IMG/VR virus record: IMGVR_UViG_3300034013_000869
Span: 62,001-126,000 of that record
DNA from: a virus
DNA length: 64,000 bases
Direction: 5' to 3' (one strand)
The translations under genes were made by a program, and so were the position numbers. Positions 9,009-17,860 of this stretch are shown here, piece after piece. How positions within the stretch are numbered: position 1 is the stretch's first letter; every line of letters starts with the position of its first letter. Below the pieces are notes generated by a model. It saw nothing but the letters and a program-made list of their open reading frames with translations. It made no database searches and was not told where the DNA came from.

Positions 9009-9071
9009 AATATATATTAAGGCGTTACAAGCCCCATAAAATAATATATAGATAAAAGATTATATTTAAAA

Positions 9072-9842
9072 ATGAACTTAATCAATTTATTTAAGAACCT
9101 TTTAAGAACTCAAAAGAAATTGGATATTGATAAACTACCATCACTAGGTCTCTTTTATAAAGATGACTTTAAGATTCATATTAAAAAAGTTGATGTTCAA
9201 GATATTATTGAATATGAACATAACTATAATAGTGATGACTTAGGATCTGTGATTAATAAACTCAAATCTATAGTAGAGAAAAATACTATTTTTTCTAAAG
9301 GATATAATTTTAAAGATATTAAAAGTATAGATGTTGTTTTTATATTCTTAGAAATCGTAAGATTATCAAAAGGAAAAGCTATAAAACTCAATTATATAGA
9401 TGATGAATATGGAACTGAAGAAGATGTTGAATTTAATTCTATTTACTTTAATTATTTTGAGTTAAGTGAAGATTTGAAAAAACTATATGATAAAGAGAAT
9501 AGACAATTTATAATAAATGATTACAAGTATACCTTACCATCAATTGGTATAGAGAATTGTCTAACCAATTATTTAATATCTAAGTCAGATGATCCAAATG
9601 CTGTAAGATTTAATAAGTATAACTACGATTTTACTTTCTTTTTAGGTGATAAAAAATCTATAAGTTTTAAAGAAATTGATAACCTAATACAGATTTTTAA
9701 CTTTGATATGGAAGATAGTGAGATAAAAAAAGTTAGAAATATTACAAAAATGTTTCAACCTATACAAAGATATTCACTCATAAAAGATAATAAAATAATT
9801 GAAATCAATTCAAGAATTGATTTAGAAAAAATATGGAAGTAA
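9072..9842 (+). CDS. Putative baseplate hub-type protein (T4 gp26/gp51-like)
   Basis: 256 residues. The segment LPSLGLFYKDDFKIHIKKV near the N-terminus, followed by helices with regularly spaced I/V and a C-terminal domain with NLIQIFNF, recalls the T4 baseplate hub assembly family (LPSKGxxYP start, then I-rich helical repeats). Those proteins help assemble the baseplate hub. No active-site motif is visible. It is transcribed away from the methylase with an A/T-rich leader. The assignment rests on the N-terminal signature only. Confidence 0.5.
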   Translation: MNLINLFKNLLRTQKKLDIDKLPSLGLFYKDDFKIHIKKVDVQDIIEYEHNYNSDDLGSVINKLKSIVEKNTIFSKGYNFKDIKSIDVVFIFLEIVRLSKGKAIKLNYIDDEYGTEEDVEFNSIYFNYFELSEDLKKLYDKENRQFIINDYKYTLPSIGIENCLTNYLISKSDDPNAVRFNKYNYDFTFFLGDKKSISFKEIDNLIQIFNFDMEDSEIKKVRNITKMFQPIQRYSLIKDNKIIEINSRIDLEKIWK

Positions 9843-9853
9843 TTTAATATATA
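9843..9853 (+). promoter_or_regulatory. TTTAATATATA promoter-like element
   Basis: Exact copy ending 4 nt before ATG 9858; a -10-like element here would give an almost leaderless message. Confidence 0.45.
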
Positions 9854-9857
9854 GTCT

Positions 9858-10694
9858 ATGAAAATACTTAACTGGAAATTATTCTTAGAAGAATTAGTTG
9901 GTGAAAAACCAATAGCTGACTTTGATGACTATATCGAAGGAATGAAAATGTCTATGGAGGATAAATTATTTTTTGTAAACAAATTAGACTTTGATGTTAT
10001 AGTTGATTTTGGATGTGCTAACGGAACGTTTCTTTCACTTGTTCAAAATATGAAACCTAATGTTAAGCTAATTGGATATGATTTAGACGATACAATGCTT
10101 TCAAAAGCAGAATCTATATTAGGAGAAGAATCATTACTAACAAGTAGTTGGGAACAAGTGGTTTTAGAATTATCTAAATATGAAAAACCTTTACTTAATT
10201 TAAGTTCTGTTATACACGAAGTTTATTCTTATTCACATTCAAGTGTTATTAAAAAATTCTGGGAACAACAAGTATTTGGAGGAAAATTCAAATGGATAAC
10301 TATTAGAGATATGATACCTTCAGTTGAAATACACAAAAGTGAATTAAAATCATTTGAAGAAGATGTTAAAAAAATTAGAGAGTTGGCTGACCCTTACTAC
10401 TTAAAATCATTTGAAGATAAGTGGAGTCCAATCGATAATAATTATAGAACTCTTGTTCATTTCTTATTAAAGTATAGATATACTGACAATTGGGATAGAG
10501 AATTAAATGAAAACTACTTACCCGTATCATTAGAAACTGTTAAAAAGAAAATACCTTCTTCTTATAAAATAGTATTTGAAGAAGACTTTATAGTTCCTTT
10601 TATCAAGGATAAAGTTATGGAAGACTTTGGAATTACTATTAAACACTCTACTCATACTAAAATGATAATAAAAAATGATAGTTTTAAAAGATGA
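9858..10694 (+). CDS. Class I SAM-dependent methyltransferase with capsid-targeting-like N-terminus
   Basis: 278 residues. The Rossmann motif VDFGCANGTFLSL is at about 49-61 and the acidic loop IGYDLDDTML at about 73-82. The start MKILNWKLFLEELVGE fits the recurrent tag and contains LEE. The substrate is unknown; the C-terminal half (FxWITIRDM...) looks like a small-molecule or nucleotide methyltransferase rather than a DNA methylase. It overlaps the next gene by 4 nt. If the tag is real, the enzyme would be carried in the virion and act early in infection. Confidence 0.7.
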   Translation: MKILNWKLFLEELVGEKPIADFDDYIEGMKMSMEDKLFFVNKLDFDVIVDFGCANGTFLSLVQNMKPNVKLIGYDLDDTMLSKAESILGEESLLTSSWEQVVLELSKYEKPLLNLSSVIHEVYSYSHSSVIKKFWEQQVFGGKFKWITIRDMIPSVEIHKSELKSFEEDVKKIRELADPYYLKSFEDKWSPIDNNYRTLVHFLLKYRYTDNWDRELNENYLPVSLETVKKKIPSSYKIVFEEDFIVPFIKDKVMEDFGITIKHSTHTKMIIKNDSFKR

Positions 10695-11422
10695 AATTAA
10701 AAAAGTATAATGACTTTATTAAAGAATCTTTTGGAACGTCAGCGGAGTATAATAATTTCTTAAAATCAAAATCTATAGACTTAGATTTATTTGATGATAG
10801 TTTATTTGATGTTAAACAATTTGCTAAAGTTAATACTTATAGATATTTAATTGATTCAAAAGGAAATACTATTAATACGGAAGTTGATGATAACGAAAAG
10901 TATAAAATACTTTACACTTGTCAAATTCAATACAATTTAAATTCCGGTAAAAATGATTTTAATAAAGTTATTGATAATTTAAATACTATTAAGATTTCTT
11001 TAGAAGAAATGATAGATAGAATTGAATCACAAGGATTAAAACTTGACAAAAATGAGTATTGGTCAGATAAAATTCTTATGAATGTGGATAAAATTACTCA
11101 CACATTTTCTATATCATTCAAAAGTGATGAGATAGATACAAAAGAGTTGAAAGATAAATTTGATATCTATAACACAACACAAGATGACGAATACTTAGAA
11201 GGGTTAAAAAAACTTAGAAATATCTATAGAGCAGAAGATATAGATTTCGACAGATATATGGACACCACCGACCAAGATGAGTTTATTTTAATAGGAATGT
11301 TTATAGGTGATGATTTATATGGAGTAGGCATATATAATTCAGAAACTAAAGAGTTCACTATTGATAGACAAGAAATTGGAGCTTCGGTAGATGCTTATAA
11401 CGAACTAGAAGATAATGAATAA
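10691..11422 (+). CDS. Hypothetical protein with capsid-targeting-like N-terminus
   Basis: 243 residues starting MKLKKYNDFIKESFG, a clear tag with IKE as possible cut site. The rest is acidic alpha/beta, with a C-terminal segment (EFILIGMFIGDDLYGVGIYN) resembling a beta-hairpin domain. It is coupled to the methyltransferase by an ATGA overlap and followed at once by a terminator. Function unknown; internal head protein proposed. Confidence 0.7.
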   Translation: MKLKKYNDFIKESFGTSAEYNNFLKSKSIDLDLFDDSLFDVKQFAKVNTYRYLIDSKGNTINTEVDDNEKYKILYTCQIQYNLNSGKNDFNKVIDNLNTIKISLEEMIDRIESQGLKLDKNEYWSDKILMNVDKITHTFSISFKSDEIDTKELKDKFDIYNTTQDDEYLEGLKKLRNIYRAEDIDFDRYMDTTDQDEFILIGMFIGDDLYGVGIYNSETKEFTIDRQEIGASVDAYNELEDNE

Positions 11423-11452
11423 AAAAACCCACTCATTTGAGTGGGTTTTTTT
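11421..11452. terminator. Bidirectional rho-independent terminator
   Basis: CCCACTCA/TGAGTGGG stem (11428-11435 with 11438-11445) with A and T runs, between the convergent genes ending at 11422 and 11455. Confidence 0.9.
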
Positions 11453-11454
11453 AA

Positions 11455-12906
11455 TTAAAGTTGGATAGCTTTAATCTCATTAAATAAAGCCTTCTTATCT
11501 AACTCCATCATTTTCATGATGTCAAAAACTTTATCGCTGAAGCCAGCCAAAGCAAAAACGTTTTGTTCTGGAAATTGAAGTGTAGAGTAACCAGCCAAAT
11601 CCCAAGAATAAACATATGGATTAGCTCCAAACTTTTTCTTGTATTGACTGAACTCAGAAGCGGGTGTTGTATAACCCATCCAACCTTGCATATCTGACAA
11701 GATGATAACTCTGTCATACTTCTTATTAGCCTTTTGGAAGATAGAACGGAAGTTCGTACCACCACCAGAGAATCTAAAAGAGTTTCTAATAGTCATTACA
11801 GAATCCATTGGATTGTAAGACATATAATTAGCGTTAGTAGAGAAAGTCATAACATCACAGTTATTAACTTTAGCTAAAATAGCTCCAAATAAAGAAGCAA
11901 TTTCAGATGGTTTACCACTCATAGAACCAGAGACATCCATAACAACAAGTGTTTCGCCATCAAATACTGGTACGTTAGCAACAGAGATATCAAGTGCTTG
12001 GTTGATTGCCATAAGAACTTCTCTTACTTCTTTAGAAGAACCAACCTTACTGATTTCTTCATAAGCAGTTGAGAAACGGAATGGAAGAACTCTAGAGTTC
12101 TTAATCAACTTTTCATCAACTAACATTTCACAAGCTGCTGAAATAGAATCAGGAGATTGGGATATAATATTTCTTAGGTTTTTAAGAAGTGCAAAATATC
12201 CCAATTTTCTTGTAGAAATTAATTCAGACCAAGCATCAGACTTTAATTTAGTTAAATCTTCTTCAGACTCAGCCATTTGACCAGCTAGTGATAACTTAGA
12301 TTCCCAAGTTTGTGTGTTTTTCAACTCACCTTTAATAAGTAACTCTAAAGCTTCTTTATTTCTCATAGTAGGAACTGGGTGGACAATGTTAACTAAGTCA
12401 ACAAGTTTTACATCTTTGTTATCACCTTTATATTTGGCCAATTGGTAACCATCAAACTTATCAAAAGCCTTAGCAAATCCTTTCTTCAAAGCATTTGGGA
12501 ACTTAGGACTATCCTTAGAAGTCTTATAAGCTAGATAGTAAGACATGATTTCAGTCATATCATCAACACGAACAACTACTTTATCGTAGAAGTTTTTACC
12601 CCACTCAGCACCTTCCAATTGTGAAGTTAATTCACCAGCAAGTGCGTGAGTAATACTTCTCATACCGAAACGGTCACGAGCAAAAATAGCTGCCTTAGCA
12701 ATAAATTCTTTATCTTTCACTTTAGTAGAAAGTTTTCTCAATTCATCTAAAGATGTTTGAGCATTTCTATAAAACTGATCATTAACAAATGATGTTAATA
12801 ATAAAGATACTAATGCTAATTCATTAGATTGTGAATAAGCTTGACCACCTGCTAGGTTTTCAGTTAAAGTTTTTGCCTTTGGCATTGTTGTGTTAAATTT
12901 TGACAT
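11455..12906 (-). CDS. TROVE-domain Ro60-like RNA-binding protein
   Basis: 483 residues. Residues 15-310 form a helical HEAT-like TROVE region; residues about 318-480 form a von Willebrand A domain with the MIDAS motif DVSGSMS (324-330). Bacterial Ro60 orthologues bind Y RNAs and misfolded RNAs and gate exonucleases such as PNPase. Length is near that of bacterial Ro proteins. A structured non-coding RNA region and its terminator lie directly upstream on the same strand, the arrangement expected for a Ro/Y-RNA pair. Phage Ro proteins are known from mycobacteriophages. Likely role: RNA quality control or stabilising a phage RNA. Confidence 0.9.
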   Translation of the reverse strand: MSKFNTTMPKAKTLTENLAGGQAYSQSNELALVSLLLTSFVNDQFYRNAQTSLDELRKLSTKVKDKEFIAKAAIFARDRFGMRSITHALAGELTSQLEGAEWGKNFYDKVVVRVDDMTEIMSYYLAYKTSKDSPKFPNALKKGFAKAFDKFDGYQLAKYKGDNKDVKLVDLVNIVHPVPTMRNKEALELLIKGELKNTQTWESKLSLAGQMAESEEDLTKLKSDAWSELISTRKLGYFALLKNLRNIISQSPDSISAACEMLVDEKLIKNSRVLPFRFSTAYEEISKVGSSKEVREVLMAINQALDISVANVPVFDGETLVVMDVSGSMSGKPSEIASLFGAILAKVNNCDVMTFSTNANYMSYNPMDSVMTIRNSFRFSGGGTNFRSIFQKANKKYDRVIILSDMQGWMGYTTPASEFSQYKKKFGANPYVYSWDLAGYSTLQFPEQNVFALAGFSDKVFDIMKMMELDKKALFNEIKAIQL

Positions 12907-12940
12907 AATTTTATTTTTAATTTTAATTTATTTTTAAACA

Positions 12941-12980
12941 AAAAAGACCAGATAAAACATTTCTGTTAAATCTGGTCTTT
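12941..12980 (-). terminator. Rho-independent terminator of the upstream non-coding RNA
   Basis: Stem AAAGACCAGAT / ATCTGGTCTTT (12943-12953 with 12970-12980), further closed by AACA/TGTT. Read on the minus strand it ends in a T run, so it terminates a transcript arriving from 13.4 kb before the Ro60 gene. Confidence 0.8.
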
Positions 12981-12983
12981 ATA

Positions 12984-13478
12984 ATTTGCGCAAACAAGTA
13001 AATTTAGCCTAAGGCGTTACAAAGAATTCTCCCGAAACTCTGCCTGTGTATTATCGTGTCCATCATACGAGTTTTTTTATTTAAAGGAAGTAAACTTTTT
13101 CCTTGACTTAGCCCTTAAAAAGGATTTACAGGAGTCACCCGGACTTTTTCACTTTAATTCAGTATGTCCTTTCGGCTTCATCTGAATTCAGTAGCCTTGC
13201 TGTCGCTTAGCACTTTTTCGATCATAGTTTATATTTGAATTTATCGAAGTATCTCAAACTATCGCTATGTCTGCGTTTTAATTATATTGACCAGAGAAAA
13301 TTACTAAAGAGTGTTTTTTAGAATAAATGTTTCGAAGTAACTCTTTAATTTACTACTGGAATTTTTTAATTGTCTTTCTTTTATATCTGAAAATCAAAAA
13401 GTTTTAATTTTCTTCAAAAAAAGTTTTTTTAATTTGTTTAGTATATATCAACCTCTAAAATTTCACTTTTTTCAAAGG
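12984..13478 (-). ncRNA. Candidate large structured non-coding RNA upstream of Ro60
   Basis: No convincing reading frame covers this stretch, it is less AT-rich than its surroundings, and it ends in a strong terminator. On the minus strand I find compensating stems: AAAGAG/CTCTTT, ATAGTTT/AAACTAT interleaved with TTCGAT/ATCGAA (an H-type pseudoknot at about 13215-13260), AATTCAG/CTGAATT capped by a GCCGAAAGG hairpin (13155-13195), a TGACT/AGTCA helix crossing GTAAA..CTTTTT/AAAAAG-TTTAC (13085-13138), and GAGTT/AATTC with a 7-base loop (13025-13041). It could be a Ro60-bound Y-type RNA or another large ornate phage RNA. The 5' end is not defined. Confidence 0.55.
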
Positions 13479-13494
13479 TGGATTGTTTACAGAT
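13479..13494 (-). promoter_or_regulatory. TCTGTAAACAATCCAC promoter-like element
   Basis: Variant of the minus-strand element also seen before the protease-scaffold and capsid genes. It lies at the 5' side of the non-coding RNA candidate, just downstream of the gene at 13507. Confidence 0.45.
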
Positions 13495-13506
13495 AAGTTA
13501 TATACC

Positions 13507-14148
13507 TTACTTACCAATATGTTTAGAGATTTCATAAATTAATTCCTCTAACTCTTCTTCTGACATTTTATCAGTTACCTTCAAATCATCGGTATTTACA
13601 AGGTCTCCAGGCATTTCTTGTTGAACTGGAGTGATTATATAATCAGAAAATTCTTCTTTCTCTTCATCAGTAAAACATTTAACCATTGATAAATAAGACC
13701 AATCTAATTTATCTTTCCATTGTCTAATAAAATCAATTGATAAGTCATTAGCACTAATAACAGACCATAAATTTTTATCTTCAATAACTTTAGTATGATT
13801 GTCAAATGAATCAGATTGAGTAGAGATATAAAGTATCATTCTATCCCAATTAATATTTTCTTTATACTTAGTGATAAAATCATCAGATAGATTAGAATAT
13901 GTTGTCATACTTAATTCTGTAATATCTTCGATATTTAAATACTCCATTTCAATAGCTTTAATAATAAACTCTTCTGAAAAATTCAAACCTTGAATAAGAA
14001 CTTCTTTATCTAAAAGGTCTGTACATTCTAAAATAGTATCTTCGGATAATTCATAATTTCTAACAATATCATATGTTTCATATCCACTTGATAATAATTC
14101 AATTACCCAACTTCTATCTAGTTTTCCTTCTATTTCAATTTTTTCCAT
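13507..14148 (-). CDS. Hypothetical helical-repeat protein
   Basis: 213 residues built from degenerate repeats of the form (L/S)-S-x-(D/E)-F-I-x-K/Q-(Y/W)-K-(D/E)-x-(I/L)-(N/D)-W-(D/S), visible around DDFITKYKENINWD and DFIRQWKDKLDWS. Such repeats occur in proteins of large phages and giant viruses and probably form an alpha-solenoid. No enzyme motif. It lies between ribonucleotide reductase and the non-coding RNA, with a terminator on its upstream side. Function unknown. Confidence 0.7.
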   Translation of the reverse strand: MEKIEIEGKLDRSWVIELLSSGYETYDIVRNYELSEDTILECTDLLDKEVLIQGLNFSEEFIIKAIEMEYLNIEDITELSMTTYSNLSDDFITKYKENINWDRMILYISTQSDSFDNHTKVIEDKNLWSVISANDLSIDFIRQWKDKLDWSYLSMVKCFTDEEKEEFSDYIITPVQQEMPGDLVNTDDLKVTDKMSEEELEELIYEISKHIGK

Positions 14149-14175
14149 AAAAATAATTTCTTTTTATTTATATAA

Positions 14176-14208
14176 TAAAAAAAGGGATTGTTGTCACAAC
14201 CCCTTTTT
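14176..14208 (-). terminator. Rho-independent terminator after ribonucleotide reductase
   Basis: A-run, AAAGGG-ATTGT / ACAAC-CCCTTT stem, T-run, 20 nt downstream of the nrdA stop on the minus strand. Confidence 0.8.
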
Positions 14209-14226
14209 CAATTTTATCTATTTTGA

Positions 14227-16773
14227 TTAAGATCCACAAGCTAAACAATCATCTGGATTATCAAGTGAACAACTGATTTCAGCCATTTGTTCCTCAACAG
14301 ATTTATTATCTTCTTGAACGGTGAACTTAACAGCATCTGAAGCTGATTTGTTTCTTAGATAATAGATACCTGTTTTCAAAGCAGATTTCTTATCTCTATA
14401 ACATCTAGCTTTTCCTTCTGAATCATATATGATTTCAATAGATTCACCTTGAGGAATAATTGGAGTACCATCAGCATTCATAATAAAGTTTCTTCTTCCC
14501 CAACCATAAAAGTGCATTGAAGTCAACTTCGCAAAGTTTGGAGAATCCATAAAGATATTCATTGATTGTGTTTGGTCGATGAAAGCTCCTCTATCAGCAG
14601 CCATGTCAATAACATCTTTTTGTTTAATTTCATAAACCGTTTTATAAACTTCTTTTATGTTCGTAGGAACTTGTGGTATATTTTGAATAGAACCATTTTC
14701 TCCAATAATTCTTTTTCTTATATCATCATTCCATAATCCTAATTTAACCAATTCTTTTACAAGATATTTATTAACTAAGATAAATGTTCCAGAGAGTACA
14801 CTTCTTGTATACATATTTGAAGTTTGTGCTTCACAAGATGCTTCATTACCTAAGATAGATGCTGTAGAAGCAGTTGGCATAATACAAGTAGTTAAAGAAT
14901 TTCTAACACCATGTTTTTTAATTTCTTCTCTTAGTTTATCCCAATCCCATCTTTTTGTAGGTTTAGCACCCCATAAGTCAAATTGAAATTTACCTTGTGA
15001 AATAGGAGAACCTTCATATGTTACATAAGGACCTTGTTCTTTAGCTAAGTCACAAGAAGCTTTAATTGAAGCGTAATAAATAGTTTCAAAAATTTCTTTG
15101 TTTATTGATTTAGCTTCTTCTGATTCATAAGGTAATCCTAACATAAAGAATACATCAGCTAATCCTTGAACACCCAATCCAATTGGTCTATGTAATAGGT
15201 TAGAGAATTTAGCGGCCGGTGATGGATAAAAGTTAACATCAATTACATTATTCAAGTTAATTGTAGCTTGATAAGCAACATCATACAATTTATTGAAGTT
15301 ATAAGTTTTGTTTTTATTAACAAACTTAGGTAAAGCGATAGAAGCCAAGTTGCAAACAGCAGTTTCATTCACAGATTCTTCACCAAAAAACTCACCTAAT
15401 CCAATTCTTTCCAATAACTCTTTATTTTGTAGTATCTCAGCTTGTGTTTTAGTAATTCCAGTTGCTTCAACAATTTCAGCACAAAGGTTAGAACTTCTAA
15501 TCACACCAATATTAGATTGATTTGATTTCTCATTAATAGAATCTTTATAAAGAATGTAAGGAGTTCCTGTTTCAATTTGAGATTCAAGAATTTTATTCCA
15601 AACCTCTCTTGCTTTAAGAGTTCTTTTAGCTTTACCTTGTTGTTCATAGCTTGTGTAAAGTTCTCTGAATTCTTTACCATAAGTTTCTGTTAAACCAGAA
15701 CATTCGTGAGGACACATCAAAGACCAATCTTCATCAAGTTCAACTCTCTCCATAAATAAGTCATTCATCCACATAGCCAAGAATAAATCTCTAGCTCTAA
15801 TTTCATCTTTACCTTGATTCTTACGAAGGTCTAAGAACTCCATAATATCAGAATGCCAAGGTTCCATATAAATAGCAATTGAACCTTTTCTTTTACCACC
15901 ACCTTGGTCAACAGCTCTTGCTGTCTCATTAAAAATCTTCAAGAAAGGAATAATACCATTTGAGGTACCATTAGTACCAGCAATATAAGTTCCTTTAGAT
16001 CTAACTTTAGTGAAAGAAATACCGATACCTCCAGCGTTTTTAGAGATTTGAGCAGATTCTTTAAGAGTGTTAAAGATGCCTTCAATTGAATCATTCTCAA
16101 CATCTAATAAGAAACAAGATGATAATTGTGGTCTACCCGTACCAGAGTTAAATAAGGTTGGAGTAGCGTGTGTATAATAACCTTCTGAAAGTGTATTATA
16201 AGTTTCGATAACTTTTTCCAAGTTCTCACCCCATACTTGAAGAGCTGTTCTCATATACATATACTGAGGTCTTTCAGCTACTTTACCATTCAATTTCAAT
16301 AGATAAGACTTCTCTAATGTTTTGAATCCAAAGTAATCAAAATTGTGGTCTCTTGAATGCACAATAGCTGAATCAAGTTCACCAGCATGTTCTTTTACAA
16401 TTTTATAAAAGCTTTCAGAAACAATTGGAGAATGTTTACCTGTTTTAGGATCGATGTACTTATAAAGATCTTCAGCAGTTTCAGAAAAACTCTTTTTTGT
16501 TTCTTTATGCAAATTTGTAATTGCCAATCTAGCCGCTAAGATAGAATAATCAGGATGTTTAGTAGCTAAAGACGCAGCTGTCTCCATAGCTAATTGATCT
16601 AAAGTATAAGTTTTAATATCCGGTGTTATTCCTTCAATTACCTTTTGAGCAACTTCAAAAGGAATTATAAGTTTCTGATCTAACCCATAAGTTTGTTGTT
16701 TAATTCTGTCTAAAATTTTGTCCAGCATAACTGGCTCTTTCTTCCCATTTCTTTTTATTACTTTTATATTCAT
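14227..16773 (-). CDS. nrdA: Ribonucleoside-diphosphate reductase class I, large subunit
   Basis: 848 residues. An ATP-cone starts the protein (MNIKVIKRNGKKEPV). Catalytic features are visible: the substrate-proximal cysteine in QLSSCFLLD, NLCAEIVE with the Asn/Cys/Glu triad, the partner cysteine in AVCNLASIALP, and the C-terminal shuttle pair CLAC just before the end. It reduces NDPs to dNDPs for phage DNA synthesis. The small subunit is not in this window, so NrdB must be encoded elsewhere in the phage or supplied by the host. It lies upstream in the same direction as the repeat protein and Ro60. Confidence 0.95.
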   Translation of the reverse strand: MNIKVIKRNGKKEPVMLDKILDRIKQQTYGLDQKLIIPFEVAQKVIEGITPDIKTYTLDQLAMETAASLATKHPDYSILAARLAITNLHKETKKSFSETAEDLYKYIDPKTGKHSPIVSESFYKIVKEHAGELDSAIVHSRDHNFDYFGFKTLEKSYLLKLNGKVAERPQYMYMRTALQVWGENLEKVIETYNTLSEGYYTHATPTLFNSGTGRPQLSSCFLLDVENDSIEGIFNTLKESAQISKNAGGIGISFTKVRSKGTYIAGTNGTSNGIIPFLKIFNETARAVDQGGGKRKGSIAIYMEPWHSDIMEFLDLRKNQGKDEIRARDLFLAMWMNDLFMERVELDEDWSLMCPHECSGLTETYGKEFRELYTSYEQQGKAKRTLKAREVWNKILESQIETGTPYILYKDSINEKSNQSNIGVIRSSNLCAEIVEATGITKTQAEILQNKELLERIGLGEFFGEESVNETAVCNLASIALPKFVNKNKTYNFNKLYDVAYQATINLNNVIDVNFYPSPAAKFSNLLHRPIGLGVQGLADVFFMLGLPYESEEAKSINKEIFETIYYASIKASCDLAKEQGPYVTYEGSPISQGKFQFDLWGAKPTKRWDWDKLREEIKKHGVRNSLTTCIMPTASTASILGNEASCEAQTSNMYTRSVLSGTFILVNKYLVKELVKLGLWNDDIRKRIIGENGSIQNIPQVPTNIKEVYKTVYEIKQKDVIDMAADRGAFIDQTQSMNIFMDSPNFAKLTSMHFYGWGRRNFIMNADGTPIIPQGESIEIIYDSEGKARCYRDKKSALKTGIYYLRNKSASDAVKFTVQEDNKSVEEQMAEISCSLDNPDDCLACGS

Positions 16774-16889
16774 GTTTTTAATTTTTTTTGTCTTTTATAT
16801 ATCTGTGTTAAAATCCAATTAAAAATGTCAATTATTCATTTTTTTTTGGTTTTTTATAATAGCCTTTTTAATTATTTTTTTATAGTTTA

Positions 16890-17843
16890 TTACAAAAAGT
16901 CTATATTGTTTAATTTATTTAGGTTATACTTAAATTTAGTATTATTTAAAATTTTAGTAATTTTTCCAAGTTCTACATTATATAAATTTTCATAAGAGTC
17001 AACTTTAAAAGTTGATTCAATGTAGTCAGTTTCGATAACAACACCGGTTATTATTTTACTTTCCTCTAAAATCTCATCAAACCATTCGAATTCAATTTCA
17101 GTTCCCTCATAAATATTTCTATTTGTGATTTCTTTAGCATTTACGTTTTTACCAATGTGATCTTGTAGTTCATTTATTATTAAATTCCTCCACTTTTTAT
17201 CCAATAGTTTGAACATATTGAAAAGATTATCTGAAAAATAAACAGCCAACTCATTAAACAATTCAATGTTTGTAAAACTCTCACTAGTAAGATTTGTTTT
17301 CAATAGTGAATAATACTGATTGAAATCCGACCTAGATGGTTTTCTACGATTATTTAAAAAGTTAATACTAGTATTTTCAGTTAGAATAGCATAAACTCTT
17401 TCTTTAACTAATTTAGACCTAATGTATTTTTCATTATCAATAGATTCAAAGTAGTAGTTAGATGATTTATCGACTTCAATAGTATCTTTATGATACATAC
17501 CAAATCCACCCATATCTTCATCCTCGTCTAAAGGATCTTCTTTTTTACCTTTGAAAATTGAATCATATTTTAATGAGTGTTTTCCTTCTACCTTATGTTT
17601 AGATAGAACAACATCATCAGTTTCAGTTTCTTCAGGTTTCACATCGGTGATATTAAGATCTTCATCATCTATTTCGATAATGATGTCTAAATTATCTTCA
17701 TCATCATCAATCATATACCCATCACCATCGTCACTATCGTCATCTTCATCAGACTCTTGTTCTGGTTCAATAACCTCATTTTGAGTATCATCATCTAATT
17801 CTTCATCAAAATCATCTTCATCGTCTCTAACTTTTTTAGCCAT
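16890..17843 (-). CDS. Acidic hypothetical protein next to the replicative helicase
   Basis: 317 residues. Residues 1-115 are an extremely acidic, probably disordered arm (long D/E runs); residues 130-317 look folded, with helices followed by a beta-rich end (TGVVIETDYIESTFKVDSYENL). It is transcribed after the DnaB-type helicase with a 17-nt gap, so a replication accessory role, perhaps helicase loading or ssDNA-protein interaction, is possible by position. No homologue recognised. Confidence 0.7.
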   Translation of the reverse strand: MAKKVRDDEDDFDEELDDDTQNEVIEPEQESDEDDDSDDGDGYMIDDDEDNLDIIIEIDDEDLNITDVKPEETETDDVVLSKHKVEGKHSLKYDSIFKGKKEDPLDEDEDMGGFGMYHKDTIEVDKSSNYYFESIDNEKYIRSKLVKERVYAILTENTSINFLNNRRKPSRSDFNQYYSLLKTNLTSESFTNIELFNELAVYFSDNLFNMFKLLDKKWRNLIINELQDHIGKNVNAKEITNRNIYEGTEIEFEWFDEILEESKIITGVVIETDYIESTFKVDSYENLYNVELGKITKILNNTKFKYNLNKLNNIDFL

Positions 17844-17860
17844 GTTTTATTTTATTTTTA

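Noticed and set aside
9019-13024. 13-mer TAAGGCGTTACAA present at about 9019 and again at about 13012
   Set aside because: Only two copies in unrelated settings; one lies within the RNA candidate. No consistent position relative to genes.
13021-13045. Five-pair stem with seven-base loop TCGGGAG looks like a tRNA anticodon or T arm
   Set aside because: No acceptor stem, D arm or TTCRANY loop can be built around it.
13085-13160. GAAAAAGTCCGGGTGACTCC on the minus strand resembles the GGAAAGTCCGGGCTCC core of RNase P RNA
   Set aside because: The pairing partner (ACAGAAxCCGGCTTA type) is absent downstream, and the remaining conserved regions could not be found.
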